From positions 33,656-97,655 of the forward strand of contig JBMFNX010000003.1 in NCBI GenBank assembly GCA_049969935.1: 64,000 bases of DNA, read 5' to 3'. The notes beneath the pieces are model-generated. The model did no database searches. It was not told the origin of the DNA and saw nothing but the letters and a program-made list of their open reading frames with translations. Every line of letters begins with the position of its first letter. The stretch's first letter is position 1. Source of the DNA: JACIWG01 sp049969935. GTDB taxonomy: Archaea; Thermoproteota; Nitrososphaeria; JACIWG01. The translations under genes and the position numbers were made by a program. Of the stretch, positions 45,340-54,454 are shown piece after piece.

Positions 45340-46677
45340 TTAAACTCTTTTATTAAACTTTAAAACATTTTTAGGGTCAACAATCAAATGCTTATCAGAA
45401 CATAGTTTCAAAAAAGTACTCTTTTCCAGTTCCCTGTAAATGTTATGGTCTGCGGCTACAACTATAATATTAGAGCCTTTTAAGGCACTTTCTAAGTCTT
45501 TAGTAAACCTTACACCATAGGGTAATCCTGTATCCCTGTAATCGTATGGGTCGTGGACTATAACATTACAGCCTCTTTCTAAGAAAGATTTTGCCAATTG
45601 AATTGTTGGAGAAAACCTGTTATCCGCAACATTACCCCTAAAGGATAAACCTAATATTGAAACATTTATTTTATCATTTTTACCAAACCTTTTATAAAAT
45701 TTTTTAAGAGACCTTTCAACTATCTCGTCGGGTCTATGCTCATTAATTTTTCTTGCAGTCCGGATTAGTTTTAAGGATCCATTCTTTGCTAGCAAAAAGT
45801 ATGGGTAAACTGGTATACATGCGCCTCCAACACCTACACCAGGCATATGAATTTGAGAGTATGGTTGACTGTTTGCAGCATAGACTATTTCATGAAAATC
45901 TAAGCCTTCCCTTTCACAATAGCTTTCGAGTTCGTTTGCGAGTGCAATGTTAACGTCCCTATATATGCCTTCAAAAACCTTTTCAGCTTCAGCTGCTTTT
46001 ATGGAAGACAAGCATATTATACCCTTTTTCGCTACAAGCGAGTAGAGTGCTTCACCAACCTTTAGGCTTCTCGGACCATATCCTGCAACAATCTTCGGAT
46101 AATTTGATTCAATATCCTTTAAAGCTCTTCCGACAAAAATTCTTTCAGGACTATATATTAGAGCAAAATCTTTTTCAACAGCCATACTGCTTTCATCCTC
46201 TAAAATTTTCTTAAGCATGCCTTCCGTTGTACCCGGAGGCAATGTTGTTTCAACCACAACAGCATCACCTCTTTTCATGAAACGTCCAATCATCTTACAT
46301 GCTTCAACAATATGACTGTAGTCGATAGAAACTTCTTCCTTCTTTATAATAGAGACTGGCACAGTAACTATGTGAAAATTTGTTTTAGAAACAGATTCTC
46401 TATAGTCTGTTGTTGCAAAAACTCTTTTCCCTAAAACTGCTTCTTTTATAGTGTCATAAACTTCCTTATCATCTTCAAAATTCCATGAGCCAGAATTTAT
46501 TTCTTGAACCAGGTCCTGTTTAATGTCCTGTGCTATAACTTGGCAACCCTTCCTTAAAAATGCTGAAGATATTGACGCACCAACGTATCCGAACCCGTGA
46601 ACGGAAATAGATAGCTTACCCTCAGTTAAACCATTTAAAATATCGTTTTTCGACATCAAAAGAAGATTTACTTCCAT
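45340..46677 (-). CDS. nucleotide-sugar dehydrogenase (UDP-GlcNAc/ManNAc or UDP-glucose 6-dehydrogenase family)
   Basis: A 445-residue NAD-dependent dehydrogenase. Seen: the dinucleotide motif SVHGFGYVGASISSAF at about 24-39, VVVETTLPPGTTE, IYSPERIFVGRAL, the central dimer helix with AEAEKVFEGIYRDVNIALANE, the catalytic cysteine in GVGVGGACIPVYPYFL, and ILGLSFRGNVADNRFSP. It oxidises the 6-OH of a nucleotide sugar to a uronic acid for surface glycans; the sugar is not determined. The ATG at 46677 is about 26 nt from a TATA-like ACTTATTTAATAT (46697-46709), so it is probably leaderless. Confidence 0.92.
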   Translation of the reverse strand: MEVNLLLMSKNDILNGLTEGKLSISVHGFGYVGASISSAFLRKGCQVIAQDIKQDLVQEINSGSWNFEDDKEVYDTIKEAVLGKRVFATTDYRESVSKTNFHIVTVPVSIIKKEEVSIDYSHIVEACKMIGRFMKRGDAVVVETTLPPGTTEGMLKKILEDESSMAVEKDFALIYSPERIFVGRALKDIESNYPKIVAGYGPRSLKVGEALYSLVAKKGIICLSSIKAAEAEKVFEGIYRDVNIALANELESYCEREGLDFHEIVYAANSQPYSQIHMPGVGVGGACIPVYPYFLLAKNGSLKLIRTARKINEHRPDEIVERSLKKFYKRFGKNDKINVSILGLSFRGNVADNRFSPTIQLAKSFLERGCNVIVHDPYDYRDTGLPYGVRFTKDLESALKGSNIIVVAADHNIYRELEKSTFLKLCSDKHLIVDPKNVLKFNKRV

Positions 46678-46731
46678 TCGTTTTACATTAAAAATGATAT
46701 TAAATAAGTTTTAAAAAGGATGGGGAAAAGT

Positions 46732-47652
46732 TTATGTTGAGAGTGGGCCGTAACCGAACTTTTCTGCAAGCTTGTCAGCATAAGCCTGTATCCTTGCAAC
46801 TTCTTCAGGCTTATTTATTAGGTGACGGAATCTCCCCTGCAGTTTAAGATATTCTATGACAGGCAGCCTCTTAGGAACCTTTACGGTGGTAATATATTGG
46901 CCGTCAACTACTTCATAGAGTGGCCATAGGGCTGTTTGTACTGCTAGACGACTAACCTTTATAGAGTTTGCAGTATCAATTCTCCATCCAGGTGTACAGG
47001 GGCTTAGGAAGTGCATGAATGTTGCTCCTGGTGTGTTTAGAGCCTTTTCTATCTTGTTTGCTGCATCTAGCAAGTATGCGACTGTTGCTGTTGCAGCATA
47101 CTTTATTCCATGTGCTACTGCAATACCGACTAAATCCTTTTTACTAGTCTTTTGGCCTGGGCTAAGTTTTCCTGGTGGAGAAGTTGTTGTCCAAGCACCA
47201 TATGGTGTTGCACTACTCCTTTGAATGCCAGTATTCATGTATGCCTCGTTATCATAGCATATGTAGAGTATATGGTCTCCTCTTTCTAGAGCGCCGCTTA
47301 AAGACTGTAGGCCGATGTCCGCTGTTCCACCATCACCTGCTAAGACAATAACGTTAGGGTTCTTGTCTACAATACCCTTGCGGACCATCGCATTGTATGC
47401 TGCACGAACACCTGATGCGACAGCAGCAGAGTTTTCGAATGCAACGTGAATGTATGGTAGTCCCCATGCTGTGTCAGGATAGAATGTTGTTGCAACCTCT
47501 ACACAGCCTGTAGCGTTCACTATTATAGTATTGTCTCCTGCAACCTTTGTTATAAGCCTCGCTATTATACCGGCACCACATCCTTGACAAAGTCTATGGC
47601 CTGGCCCAAAATGCTCCTTAAGAGGCAAATCCTTTAAAGTCTTATATGGCAT
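46732..47652 (-). CDS. porB: pyruvate:ferredoxin oxidoreductase beta subunit
   Basis: A 306-residue thiamine diphosphate-binding subunit. Seen: HRLCQGCGAGIIARL (two iron-sulfur cysteines), NATGCVEVATTFYPDTAWG, the TPP motif VLAGDGGTADIGLQSLSGA followed by CYDNEAYMNTGIQRSSATP, and a further cysteine in HFLSPCTPGW. The enzyme oxidatively decarboxylates pyruvate to acetyl-CoA, or runs in reverse. Last gene of porG-porD-porA-porB; it starts at the base after the porA stop. Confidence 0.96.
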   Translation of the reverse strand: MPYKTLKDLPLKEHFGPGHRLCQGCGAGIIARLITKVAGDNTIIVNATGCVEVATTFYPDTAWGLPYIHVAFENSAAVASGVRAAYNAMVRKGIVDKNPNVIVLAGDGGTADIGLQSLSGALERGDHILYICYDNEAYMNTGIQRSSATPYGAWTTTSPPGKLSPGQKTSKKDLVGIAVAHGIKYAATATVAYLLDAANKIEKALNTPGATFMHFLSPCTPGWRIDTANSIKVSRLAVQTALWPLYEVVDGQYITTVKVPKRLPVIEYLKLQGRFRHLINKPEEVARIQAYADKLAEKFGYGPLST

Positions 47653-48837
47653 TTACAGGTACACCCCCACAAAATCTAATATTTTGTCAACCTTCTTTTC
47701 AGCCGCAACCTTCAAGCCCTTATTAAACATTATCCTGATATCGTCTGGACCAATCTCTCTTCCACCAAGTCCAGCTATTATGTCTATTGCTGGAACGTTT
47801 ACATCAAATGATTTTAGGGACGCCTGAATTTCAAGAAACAGTGGTCCACCAATCGCACCCGGAGATGAAGCCTTGTCAAGAACTATAACAGAATTTGTTT
47901 TAGAAAGTGCTTCAGCAAGCTCTTTTGCAGGGAACGGCCTGAACAGTTTTAAACTTAGTGCACCAACCTTTAAACCATCCCTTCTCATTCTCCTCACAAC
48001 CTCTCTAATAGAGCCGCCTACTGAACCTAGAGAAACCAGTATTGTGTCAGCATCCTCTGTCATGTAAGCCTTATACAAGCCATAGCCTCTACCACTTATC
48101 CTCTCATATTCTTTATCTGCTTCGATTATCGTTTTTAGAGAACTTTCTAAAGCCTTTATAGCCTGATATTTTGCCTCAAAATAGTATTCAGGTGAACCAA
48201 GTCCACCGAAAGTCATTGGCCTGTCAGGGTCTAGAACAAGTCTTCTCCTCTTTTTAGGCGCATACTTTAAGACCATGTCATCATCTAATGTTGTAACAGG
48301 CTCATAAGTATGTGTTAGTATGAAGCCGTCAAAGTTCAGGTTCACGGGCAGATGCACATTCTCATCTTCAGCAATCCTATATGCTTGTATTGTTCTATCG
48401 TAAGATTCTTGAGCTGATTCTGCGAAAAAGCATATCCAGCCACTATCCCTTTGCGCCATAATATCGCTGTGGTCATTCCAAATGTTGATTGGAGCTGAGA
48501 CAGCCCTATCAGCGACACCCATTACAATAGGAAGTCTTAAACCGGCTGCAATGAACATTATCTCATGCATCAAAAGTAGGCCTTGAGAACTTGTTGAAGT
48601 AAAAACTCTTGCACCAGCCGCTGAAGCACCTAGAACTGATGAGAGTGCAGAGTGCTCAGATTCTACTGGAATAAATTCTGCATTAAGTTCACCGTTAGCA
48701 ACATACTCTGAAAGTTTCTCAACCATTGTTGTTTGAGGAGTTATCGGATAAGCTGAGACAACGTCAACATCCAACTGTTTAACAGCATAAGATAGGGCAG
48801 TATTGCCTGACAATAGTATTGTCTTCATCCTACTCAC
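47653..48837 (-). CDS. porA: pyruvate:ferredoxin oxidoreductase alpha subunit
   Basis: A 394-residue alpha subunit (GTG 48837 or ATG 48828). Seen: VVSAYPITPQTTMVEKL at about 25-41, VESEHSALSSVLGASAAGARVFTS, the LRLPIVMGVADRA block, and the domain II elements VSLGSVGGSIREVV and LKLFRPFP. It overlaps porD by 8 nt and is followed at once by porB. Confidence 0.96.
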   Translation of the reverse strand: MSRMKTILLSGNTALSYAVKQLDVDVVSAYPITPQTTMVEKLSEYVANGELNAEFIPVESEHSALSSVLGASAAGARVFTSTSSQGLLLMHEIMFIAAGLRLPIVMGVADRAVSAPINIWNDHSDIMAQRDSGWICFFAESAQESYDRTIQAYRIAEDENVHLPVNLNFDGFILTHTYEPVTTLDDDMVLKYAPKKRRRLVLDPDRPMTFGGLGSPEYYFEAKYQAIKALESSLKTIIEADKEYERISGRGYGLYKAYMTEDADTILVSLGSVGGSIREVVRRMRRDGLKVGALSLKLFRPFPAKELAEALSKTNSVIVLDKASSPGAIGGPLFLEIQASLKSFDVNVPAIDIIAGLGGREIGPDDIRIMFNKGLKVAAEKKVDKILDFVGVYL

Positions 48838-49108
48838 CCTCCCTAGCCATCGTTATAGCCTTTACAGGACATTCTGCAGCACATATTCCACAACCCTTAC
48901 AGTATTCGTAGTCAACAGTATACTTGTCGTCTTTAAGAAATATTGCTGGCTCAGGACAATAGCTCCAGCAAATTGCACATGATATGCACTTGCTATAGTC
49001 TATCACTGGTTTAAATGTCCGCCAAGAGCCAGTCTTTGTCTGCATACTGCTTCTTGGAGTCGTCATGACAAAACCTTCTTCCATTTCAGAAACCTTCTTC
49101 GGCATCAA
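48830..49108 (-). CDS. porD: pyruvate:ferredoxin oxidoreductase delta subunit (2[4Fe-4S] ferredoxin)
   Basis: A 92-residue ferredoxin subunit with two cluster motifs, CISCAICWSYCPEP and CKGCGICAAECPVKA, that carry electrons from the TPP/iron-sulfur core toward ferredoxin. A leading region of about 35 residues (TKTGSWRTFKPVIDYSKC) is the usual N-terminus. It overlaps porG by 4 nt and porA by 8 nt. Confidence 0.95.
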   Translation of the reverse strand: MMPKKVSEMEEGFVMTTPRSSMQTKTGSWRTFKPVIDYSKCISCAICWSYCPEPAIFLKDDKYTVDYEYCKGCGICAAECPVKAITMAREGE

Positions 49109-49641
49109 GCTAGCACCTCCGTCTTCTCATATGTTTCCTTAAGGGAGGCAGAGTTTCTTGGATCGAATCTTTCTTCAACAACCTTCACCATCACATCAAA
49201 TGGTACAATTGGGACTGCTTTAAGTAGTGCGCCCAACATTGAAGTGTTAGTTATTGGTCCACCAAGATTCTTTAACGCAATAGATGTTGCGTCAACCTTA
49301 GCAATCTTATATCCTGGAAACATTGACTTCACTTCTGAAGAATCCTTTGAAGTGTTTAGTATAATGAAACCGTCCTTTTTAAGACCGGAGACAACGTTCA
49401 CAGTTGACAGGAGTGAAAAGTCTAAGACTACTACAACATCAGGTTCAGTAATCTGCCATCTAATTTCAATAGGATTGTCATCTATTCTCGTGAAAGCGAG
49501 CACTGGAGCGCCTCTTCTTTCAGGCCCAAAGGCTGGAAAAGATTGCGCGAACTTTCCCACTCTCACGACAGCATTAGCCAGCAATTCTGAAGCAGTTACT
49601 GCACCTTGACCCCCTCTACCATGCCATCTTATTTCTATCAA
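49105..49641 (-). CDS. porG: pyruvate:ferredoxin oxidoreductase gamma subunit
   Basis: A 178-residue gamma subunit with the family N-terminus IRWHGRGGQGAVTASELLA, followed by FPAFGPERRGAPVLAFTRI and a Rossmann-like core. First gene of porGDAB. The start is TTG at 49641, with a TATA-like CAATATAAAC on minus at 49671-49680, predicting a leader of fewer than 12 nt. Confidence 0.95.
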   Translation of the reverse strand: MIEIRWHGRGGQGAVTASELLANAVVRVGKFAQSFPAFGPERRGAPVLAFTRIDDNPIEIRWQITEPDVVVVLDFSLLSTVNVVSGLKKDGFIILNTSKDSSEVKSMFPGYKIAKVDATSIALKNLGGPITNTSMLGALLKAVPIVPFDVMVKVVEERFDPRNSASLKETYEKTEVLA

Positions 49642-49700
49642 TTTATATCATCAATTGCTTAAAAAAGATAGTTTATATTGTTTACCCAATATACAAAAAT

Positions 49701-49711
49701 CTTTTATAAAA
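49701..49711 (+). promoter_or_regulatory. TATA-like box of the cyclase-family gene
   Basis: CTTTTATAAAA, about 35 nt upstream of ATG 49741, which also has a GGAG ribosome-binding site at 49730-49733. Together with the porG box it makes the 99-nt gap a divergent promoter region. Confidence 0.45.
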
Positions 49712-49740
49712 AATAGCCTATAACATTTTGGAGATAAAGT

Positions 49741-50352
49741 ATGGAATATAATGTTTTAGAGAATAGGGAGGTTATAGACCTTTCACCAATGCTTGTTCCT
49801 GGAAGAGAGAAGAGGAGGCTTACAATAAGACCCTTTATTGCAGAATTGGATAAAACAATTATGCATGAGATCGACATGATGAGCCATTTAGGAGTGCATG
49901 TTGAGGCACCATCACACTTTAAACCAGAATGGCCTGACATTACATCTCTTGATATAAGAAGCTTTTATGGGGAAGCAGTATGTGTTGATTTACGGTACAA
50001 GAAACCTCGTGAGGCAATACTTGTATCCGATTTAGAGGAGCATATTAAAGATGGTGATATTGTACTACTCTATTCAGGCATAAGAGGAGATGAGGCGCCA
50101 TACATTTCTAAAGAGGCTGCTGAATGGTTAAGCTTTCATATAAAAATGCTTGGCATAGATGATACAATTAACTTGGAGGAATCGTATGAGCTTATGGCTT
50201 CACACAAACATCTTTTGGGAAAGAATATTCCAATAGTGGAGATGCTTTCAAACTTAGATAAGGTTGCTGGAAAACGTTTCATATACATTGGTCTTCCCCT
50301 AAAAATAAGGGGACTAGATTCCTCGCCAATTAGAGCTATAGCAATACTTTAA
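49741..50352 (+). CDS. cyclase family protein (kynurenine formamidase-like)
   Basis: A 203-residue metal-dependent hydrolase of the cyclase/KynB family. Seen: EVIDLSPMLVPG at the start, the metal-binding block SHLGVHVEAPSHFKP (HxGTHxDxPxH-like, here HLGVHVEAPSH), and the later DIVLLYSGIRGDEAPYISKEAAEWL. The catalytic aspartate of the usual HxDxPxH motif is replaced by glutamate (HVEAPSH). The substrate is unknown. No tryptophan-degradation genes are near. Confidence 0.85.
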   Translation: MEYNVLENREVIDLSPMLVPGREKRRLTIRPFIAELDKTIMHEIDMMSHLGVHVEAPSHFKPEWPDITSLDIRSFYGEAVCVDLRYKKPREAILVSDLEEHIKDGDIVLLYSGIRGDEAPYISKEAAEWLSFHIKMLGIDDTINLEESYELMASHKHLLGKNIPIVEMLSNLDKVAGKRFIYIGLPLKIRGLDSSPIRAIAIL

Positions 50353-50414
50353 ATTTTTCAAAACCTTTTTAACATATCGTTTAAATCTAATGTTCGATAG
50401 AGGAAGCAGATTAG

Positions 50415-51173
50415 ATGGTTAAAAGTGATATTGTAAAGTATTTGATTGGAGCCATTATAATAGTTGCCTGCATCACTTCACAGTATGCCTTTAATGTAAG
50501 AGATTTTTTGCAGCAGATTATTTTAGTCTACATTGCTCCCTCGATAATCATACTTTTTCTTGATGGAAAAAATATACTACTAAACTCTTATAGGAACTTT
50601 AAAGCTGCATTAAAGTATGGACTCGGATATTTTGGAATCTTTTCAGCCATAGGCTTTGCCCTTGCCTTCATTCTGATAATAACAATATTCGCCTTAGACC
50701 CAAACAGTCAACAGATTATCAATAGACCGAACCCACTTCTTAATATTTCGCCAGAATTTGCTTGGTACATGATATTTCTTTCCTTTATAATAGTTGGACC
50801 GTTTGAAGAATTTCTTTTTAGAGGATTTATGTTTGGTAAACTAGAGGAAATTTTAGGCAACATTCACTGGATTTATTCAGCAATAATTTCATCACTAGTT
50901 TTTACTGTAGTACATTTTTACTATTACATTATTTTCGGAAATATAGCTTTAGTACAGTTTTCGCAGCTCATGATGTTCAGTATTGGAATGTGTGGAGCAT
51001 ACCATATGTCTGGTGGAAACCTTATAGTACCAGCCCTCCTACACGGTGCACTTGATGCAACAAGCTTTTTAATGATAGCCATCCCAAACTTCTTTATCGG
51101 CTTAAATCTAAAACTGCTGCTAATACTTGTAGGCATACTTGTTGGAATCTTTTCCATTTTAGGCAAAAAATAG
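50415..51173 (+). CDS. CPBP family intramembrane metalloprotease
   Basis: A 252-residue protein with about seven membrane helices. The CPBP/Abi signatures are present: GPFEEFLFRGFMFGKLEE (paired glutamates and arginine) near 132-149, VFTVVHFYYYI, and the last motif LLHGALDATSF near 212-222. The family includes the CAAX prenyl protease Rce1 and many proteases of unknown target. It follows the cyclase-family gene after 62 nt with an AGAGGAAG ribosome-binding stretch near 50398-50405, and converges with the molybdopterin gene. Confidence 0.88.
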   Translation: MVKSDIVKYLIGAIIIVACITSQYAFNVRDFLQQIILVYIAPSIIILFLDGKNILLNSYRNFKAALKYGLGYFGIFSAIGFALAFILIITIFALDPNSQQIINRPNPLLNISPEFAWYMIFLSFIIVGPFEEFLFRGFMFGKLEEILGNIHWIYSAIISSLVFTVVHFYYYIIFGNIALVQFSQLMMFSIGMCGAYHMSGGNLIVPALLHGALDATSFLMIAIPNFFIGLNLKLLLILVGILVGIFSILGKK

Positions 51174-51186
51174 GATTGGATAAAGT

Positions 51187-53157
51187 TTAGGGTTCTAGAA
51201 TTTTTCCAGTATTTGAGTCAGCATAATATCCCTGAAAATCTTCTGAAAGTTTTGTCCTAAACTCTTCAGAACTTAAAACTTCAATAAATTCCTTAACATG
51301 CAACTTTTTAAGGCGATCCTTAAGTATGACGAAATCATATTCTTCATCAACAAGTGGTATAAAGTTTAGATCATATTTTCTTGCATAATACTCTAGGCCT
51401 ATACCAACGTCAGCACGCCCCTGCAACACAGCTAAAGCTACAGCAGAATGCGTTTTAGCCTCATACGTGTACCCCCTTATCCCTTTAACCAAGCTTGAAA
51501 AGTCTTCACTACGTTTTACTGCAATCTGCTTTAAAATGTGGTCAAAGTATGTTCTCGTACCAGAACCCTTGTTCCTGTTAACTATTTGAACATCCCCTTT
51601 CAAAATGTCTTCAACTGAAAAAATGTTCTTCGGATTACCTTTTAATGTAATTATACCCTGCCTACGCCTATAGCCTTTCACCAACACAGCTACACCTTTT
51701 AGAGAAAACCTTTCTATAAATGGTAGATTATATTCTAAACTTTTTTCGTCAAGCAAATGTGTACCACATACGTCGGCTTCCCTCCTTTTTATAGCACAAA
51801 GTCCACCAATAGAGCCAATATTAATTATTTTAGCAGCACACTTTTCCTTAAACAGTGAAAGTATAAGGTCTATTGCTGGACAATGGCTTCCAATGAATGT
51901 TAGGTCAGGGATAGAAATTTTTTCAGAAAAAAGTTTAACCTCTACAGCCTCATTTTCTTCAACAAACTCGACATTTTCTGGGACATCGATAAAGCCTTCA
52001 CTATAATTTAACGTGGAAACAGTTCCAGAAGAACCTGGTGTTGGATAAGCAATATATTTTCCTCCACTTTCGATAAGGCTTACTGGTATTAGTGTACGCC
52101 GACCTCTTCCAGTAGACAACTTGTATGGGACAATCGCATTAACCTTCCTAAACTCAATTCTATCGAAGCCAGCAATCTTCATCAAAATTGGTTTAACAAG
52201 TATTGTGAAGATCATTGAAGCTGAAACAGGGAAACCTGGTAGACCGAAGACAAGCTTTCCATTAACTACTGCTATGATGGTAGGCTTCCCAGGCTTAACC
52301 TTTAATCCGTGAACTACAACTCCCGGGGAGCCGAGTGAGTCAAGAACTTTATACATGAGGTCACCTAATCCTGCTGAAGTACTTCCAGAAGTTATTACTA
52401 TATCATGTGAGTTTAGAGCTTTTTCGAGAGAATGATAAATTTTTTCGAATGTGTCAGGTAGGATGCCCATAAACTGTGGCTCACAACCACATTCTTTTAT
52501 CATCGAAAATATTGCTGGACCGTTCGCATCATATATTTTTCCAGGCTCCAAAAGTTTTCCTGGGACAACAAGTTCGTTTCCTGAAGAGAATAAGGCTATT
52601 TTAGGTTTTTTGAAAACTGGAACTTTACTGTAGCCCAATGCTGCTAACGAGGCAACCTCTCTTCCTGTTAAAAGGGTGCCCTGCCTTAAAAATATGTCCC
52701 CAACAACATAGTCTGAACCTGCTTGCGAAACATTTTCTCCGGGAACAACTGGTCGGTAAACGTAAACTTTTTTATCAACTTCCTTAGTGTATTCTATCAT
52801 TACTACAGAATCGGCTCCCTTTGGAATAGGAGCGCCGGTTGCAATTCTCATACATTCACCTGAAATTATACCTTTTTCAGGCATGACGCCTACTTCAGAT
52901 GAGCCAACTAGAGTGAGAGTGACAGGTCTATCCTCTTCTGCACCGAATGTGTCAGCGGCTAATACAGCATATCCATCTACTTCTGATCGGTCAAATGGTG
53001 GTGAATCGATTTCCGAAAGCATATTCCTTGAAAGAATACGCCCCCATGCTTCAAAAAGGTCAACATATTCTTCACCTAAGGGTTTTACTTGAAACTCGCT
53101 TTCAACAATTTTTAGGGCTTCTTCAACCGAAACAAGTGTATGAAATATTTTAGCCAA
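51187..53157 (-). CDS. MoeA fused to a PBP-like (COG1910) domain
   Basis: A 656-residue two-part protein. Residues 1-405 are MoeA, the molybdenum/tungsten insertase of molybdopterin cofactor synthesis: DSPPFDRSEVDGYAV, RIATGAPIPKGADSVV, TSGSTSAGLGDLMY and GLPGFPVSASM. Residues 415-656 are a periplasmic-binding-like domain (FIGSHCPAIDLIL, NRNKGSGTRTYFD, GRADVGIGLEYYA) that lacks a signal peptide and probably senses metal or cofactor. This fusion is common in archaea. It begins 3 nt after a second MoeA gene, so the pair is one operon. Confidence 0.93.
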   Translation of the reverse strand: MAKIFHTLVSVEEALKIVESEFQVKPLGEEYVDLFEAWGRILSRNMLSEIDSPPFDRSEVDGYAVLAADTFGAEEDRPVTLTLVGSSEVGVMPEKGIISGECMRIATGAPIPKGADSVVMIEYTKEVDKKVYVYRPVVPGENVSQAGSDYVVGDIFLRQGTLLTGREVASLAALGYSKVPVFKKPKIALFSSGNELVVPGKLLEPGKIYDANGPAIFSMIKECGCEPQFMGILPDTFEKIYHSLEKALNSHDIVITSGSTSAGLGDLMYKVLDSLGSPGVVVHGLKVKPGKPTIIAVVNGKLVFGLPGFPVSASMIFTILVKPILMKIAGFDRIEFRKVNAIVPYKLSTGRGRRTLIPVSLIESGGKYIAYPTPGSSGTVSTLNYSEGFIDVPENVEFVEENEAVEVKLFSEKISIPDLTFIGSHCPAIDLILSLFKEKCAAKIINIGSIGGLCAIKRREADVCGTHLLDEKSLEYNLPFIERFSLKGVAVLVKGYRRRQGIITLKGNPKNIFSVEDILKGDVQIVNRNKGSGTRTYFDHILKQIAVKRSEDFSSLVKGIRGYTYEAKTHSAVALAVLQGRADVGIGLEYYARKYDLNFIPLVDEEYDFVILKDRLKKLHVKEFIEVLSSEEFRTKLSEDFQGYYADSNTGKILEP

Positions 53158-53160
53158 TTT

Positions 53161-54435
53161 TTACACCACCCCTCCTATAAGCTGAACTTCCACAACTTCA
53201 CCTTCATCGTATCCTTCAACATTCTCGTCTATAACAAGAAGTGCATTCCCTCTAGTTAATGTTGAAAGTAGGCCTGAGCCTGTTAGCCTCAATGGTTCTG
53301 CAACATATTCTTCTCCAACTTTAAAAACTTTGACTCTAACATATGCCTTTACACCAACAGGCTTAGCAAGCCTTCTTGAAAGCCTAGCCCTAATTTTTGG
53401 ATAATCAAGTTGTCTCGAAGACCTTAGAAGATTTATCGTATGTTTAACGAAAACTTCGAATCCAGTGAACGAGGCAACAGGATATCCTGAAAGCATGAAA
53501 ATAGGCTTCCCGTTTACTAGGGCCATTCCAGTCGGACGCCCAGGCCTCATACGCACACCATGGAATATTAACTTAGAACCCTTTATAGACAATATTGTAT
53601 CTGATACAAGGTCTGTTGCACCAACACTTGTCCCACCCGTAGTTAATAGTATGTCCACTTCAGGTAAGGCTTGCAAAATTTTCTCTCTTATCGCTTCCCT
53701 GTCATCTGGCACAGTACCAAAATCTATCGCTTCACAAAATTCTTCACTGACAAGTGATAGAAGTAGAGGTTTAGTAGTGTTTACGATTCCAGAACCATTG
53801 TATTTTTCAGTAAGCTCACTTCCCGTAGAGAGGACTCCAACCTTAATCCTCCTATACACTCTAATCTTATCCAATCCTGTAGATAAGAGTGCTGCAAGAT
53901 GCCAGGGCCTTATCAAGGCACCTCTTTCAACGACAATAGAGCCTTTAGAAAAATCTTCACCCTTTCTAGAAACATTCTGATATGGTGAAACAGGCCTAAA
54001 AACTTGAACCATTAAACCATCAAACTTCGTGTCCTCAAACATTACCACCGCATCAGCATTAGGTGGTAAGGGTGCACCAGTATAAACAATTGAAGCTTCA
54101 CCATGATTTATAGGCTTCAGTATTTCAAAATTTGTGTCAGCATAGATCTTTTGTACAACCTTTAAGATTATAGGATTCGTTGGACTCGAACTTATAACAT
54201 CATTTGATATCACCGCATACCCGTCTACTGCACTACGGTCAAAGTTAGGTACATCCTGTTGTGCCAAAATGTCTTCGGCAGGAAAATAGTGTAACGAGTT
54301 TTTTACATCAATTTCAATACAGTCCAACACTATATCCTTTACAGAAGACTTTATAAGTGATAATGCTTCATCGACACCTTTAAGAGTCTTAAAAATTTCT
54401 GTTCTAAAAAATAGACTGTTACCGCTTTGACTCAA
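53161..54435 (-). CDS. moeA: molybdopterin molybdenumtransferase MoeA
   Basis: A 424-residue MoeA without extra domain. Seen: VPNFDRSAVDGYAVIS, VYTGAPLPPNADAVVMFE, LLTTGGTSVGATDLV, the metal-binding GVRMRPGRPTGMA and MLSGYPVASFTGFE. Two MoeA paralogues side by side often divide Mo and W insertion in archaea that use tungstoenzymes (known pattern; here inference). It starts at an internal-looking MSQSGN and follows the threonine aldolase gene by 19 nt. Confidence 0.94.
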   Translation of the reverse strand: MSQSGNSLFFRTEIFKTLKGVDEALSLIKSSVKDIVLDCIEIDVKNSLHYFPAEDILAQQDVPNFDRSAVDGYAVISNDVISSSPTNPIILKVVQKIYADTNFEILKPINHGEASIVYTGAPLPPNADAVVMFEDTKFDGLMVQVFRPVSPYQNVSRKGEDFSKGSIVVERGALIRPWHLAALLSTGLDKIRVYRRIKVGVLSTGSELTEKYNGSGIVNTTKPLLLSLVSEEFCEAIDFGTVPDDREAIREKILQALPEVDILLTTGGTSVGATDLVSDTILSIKGSKLIFHGVRMRPGRPTGMALVNGKPIFMLSGYPVASFTGFEVFVKHTINLLRSSRQLDYPKIRARLSRRLAKPVGVKAYVRVKVFKVGEEYVAEPLRLTGSGLLSTLTRGNALLVIDENVEGYDEGEVVEVQLIGGVV

Positions 54436-54454
54436 TTTTTAAACCTACACCCAA

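Noticed and set aside
44848..45363. 171-codon plus-strand frame over proB
   Set aside because: Shadow of the ProB gene.
53465..53980. 171-codon plus-strand frame within moeA
   Set aside because: Mirrors intact MoeA coding sequence; no start signal or family resemblance.
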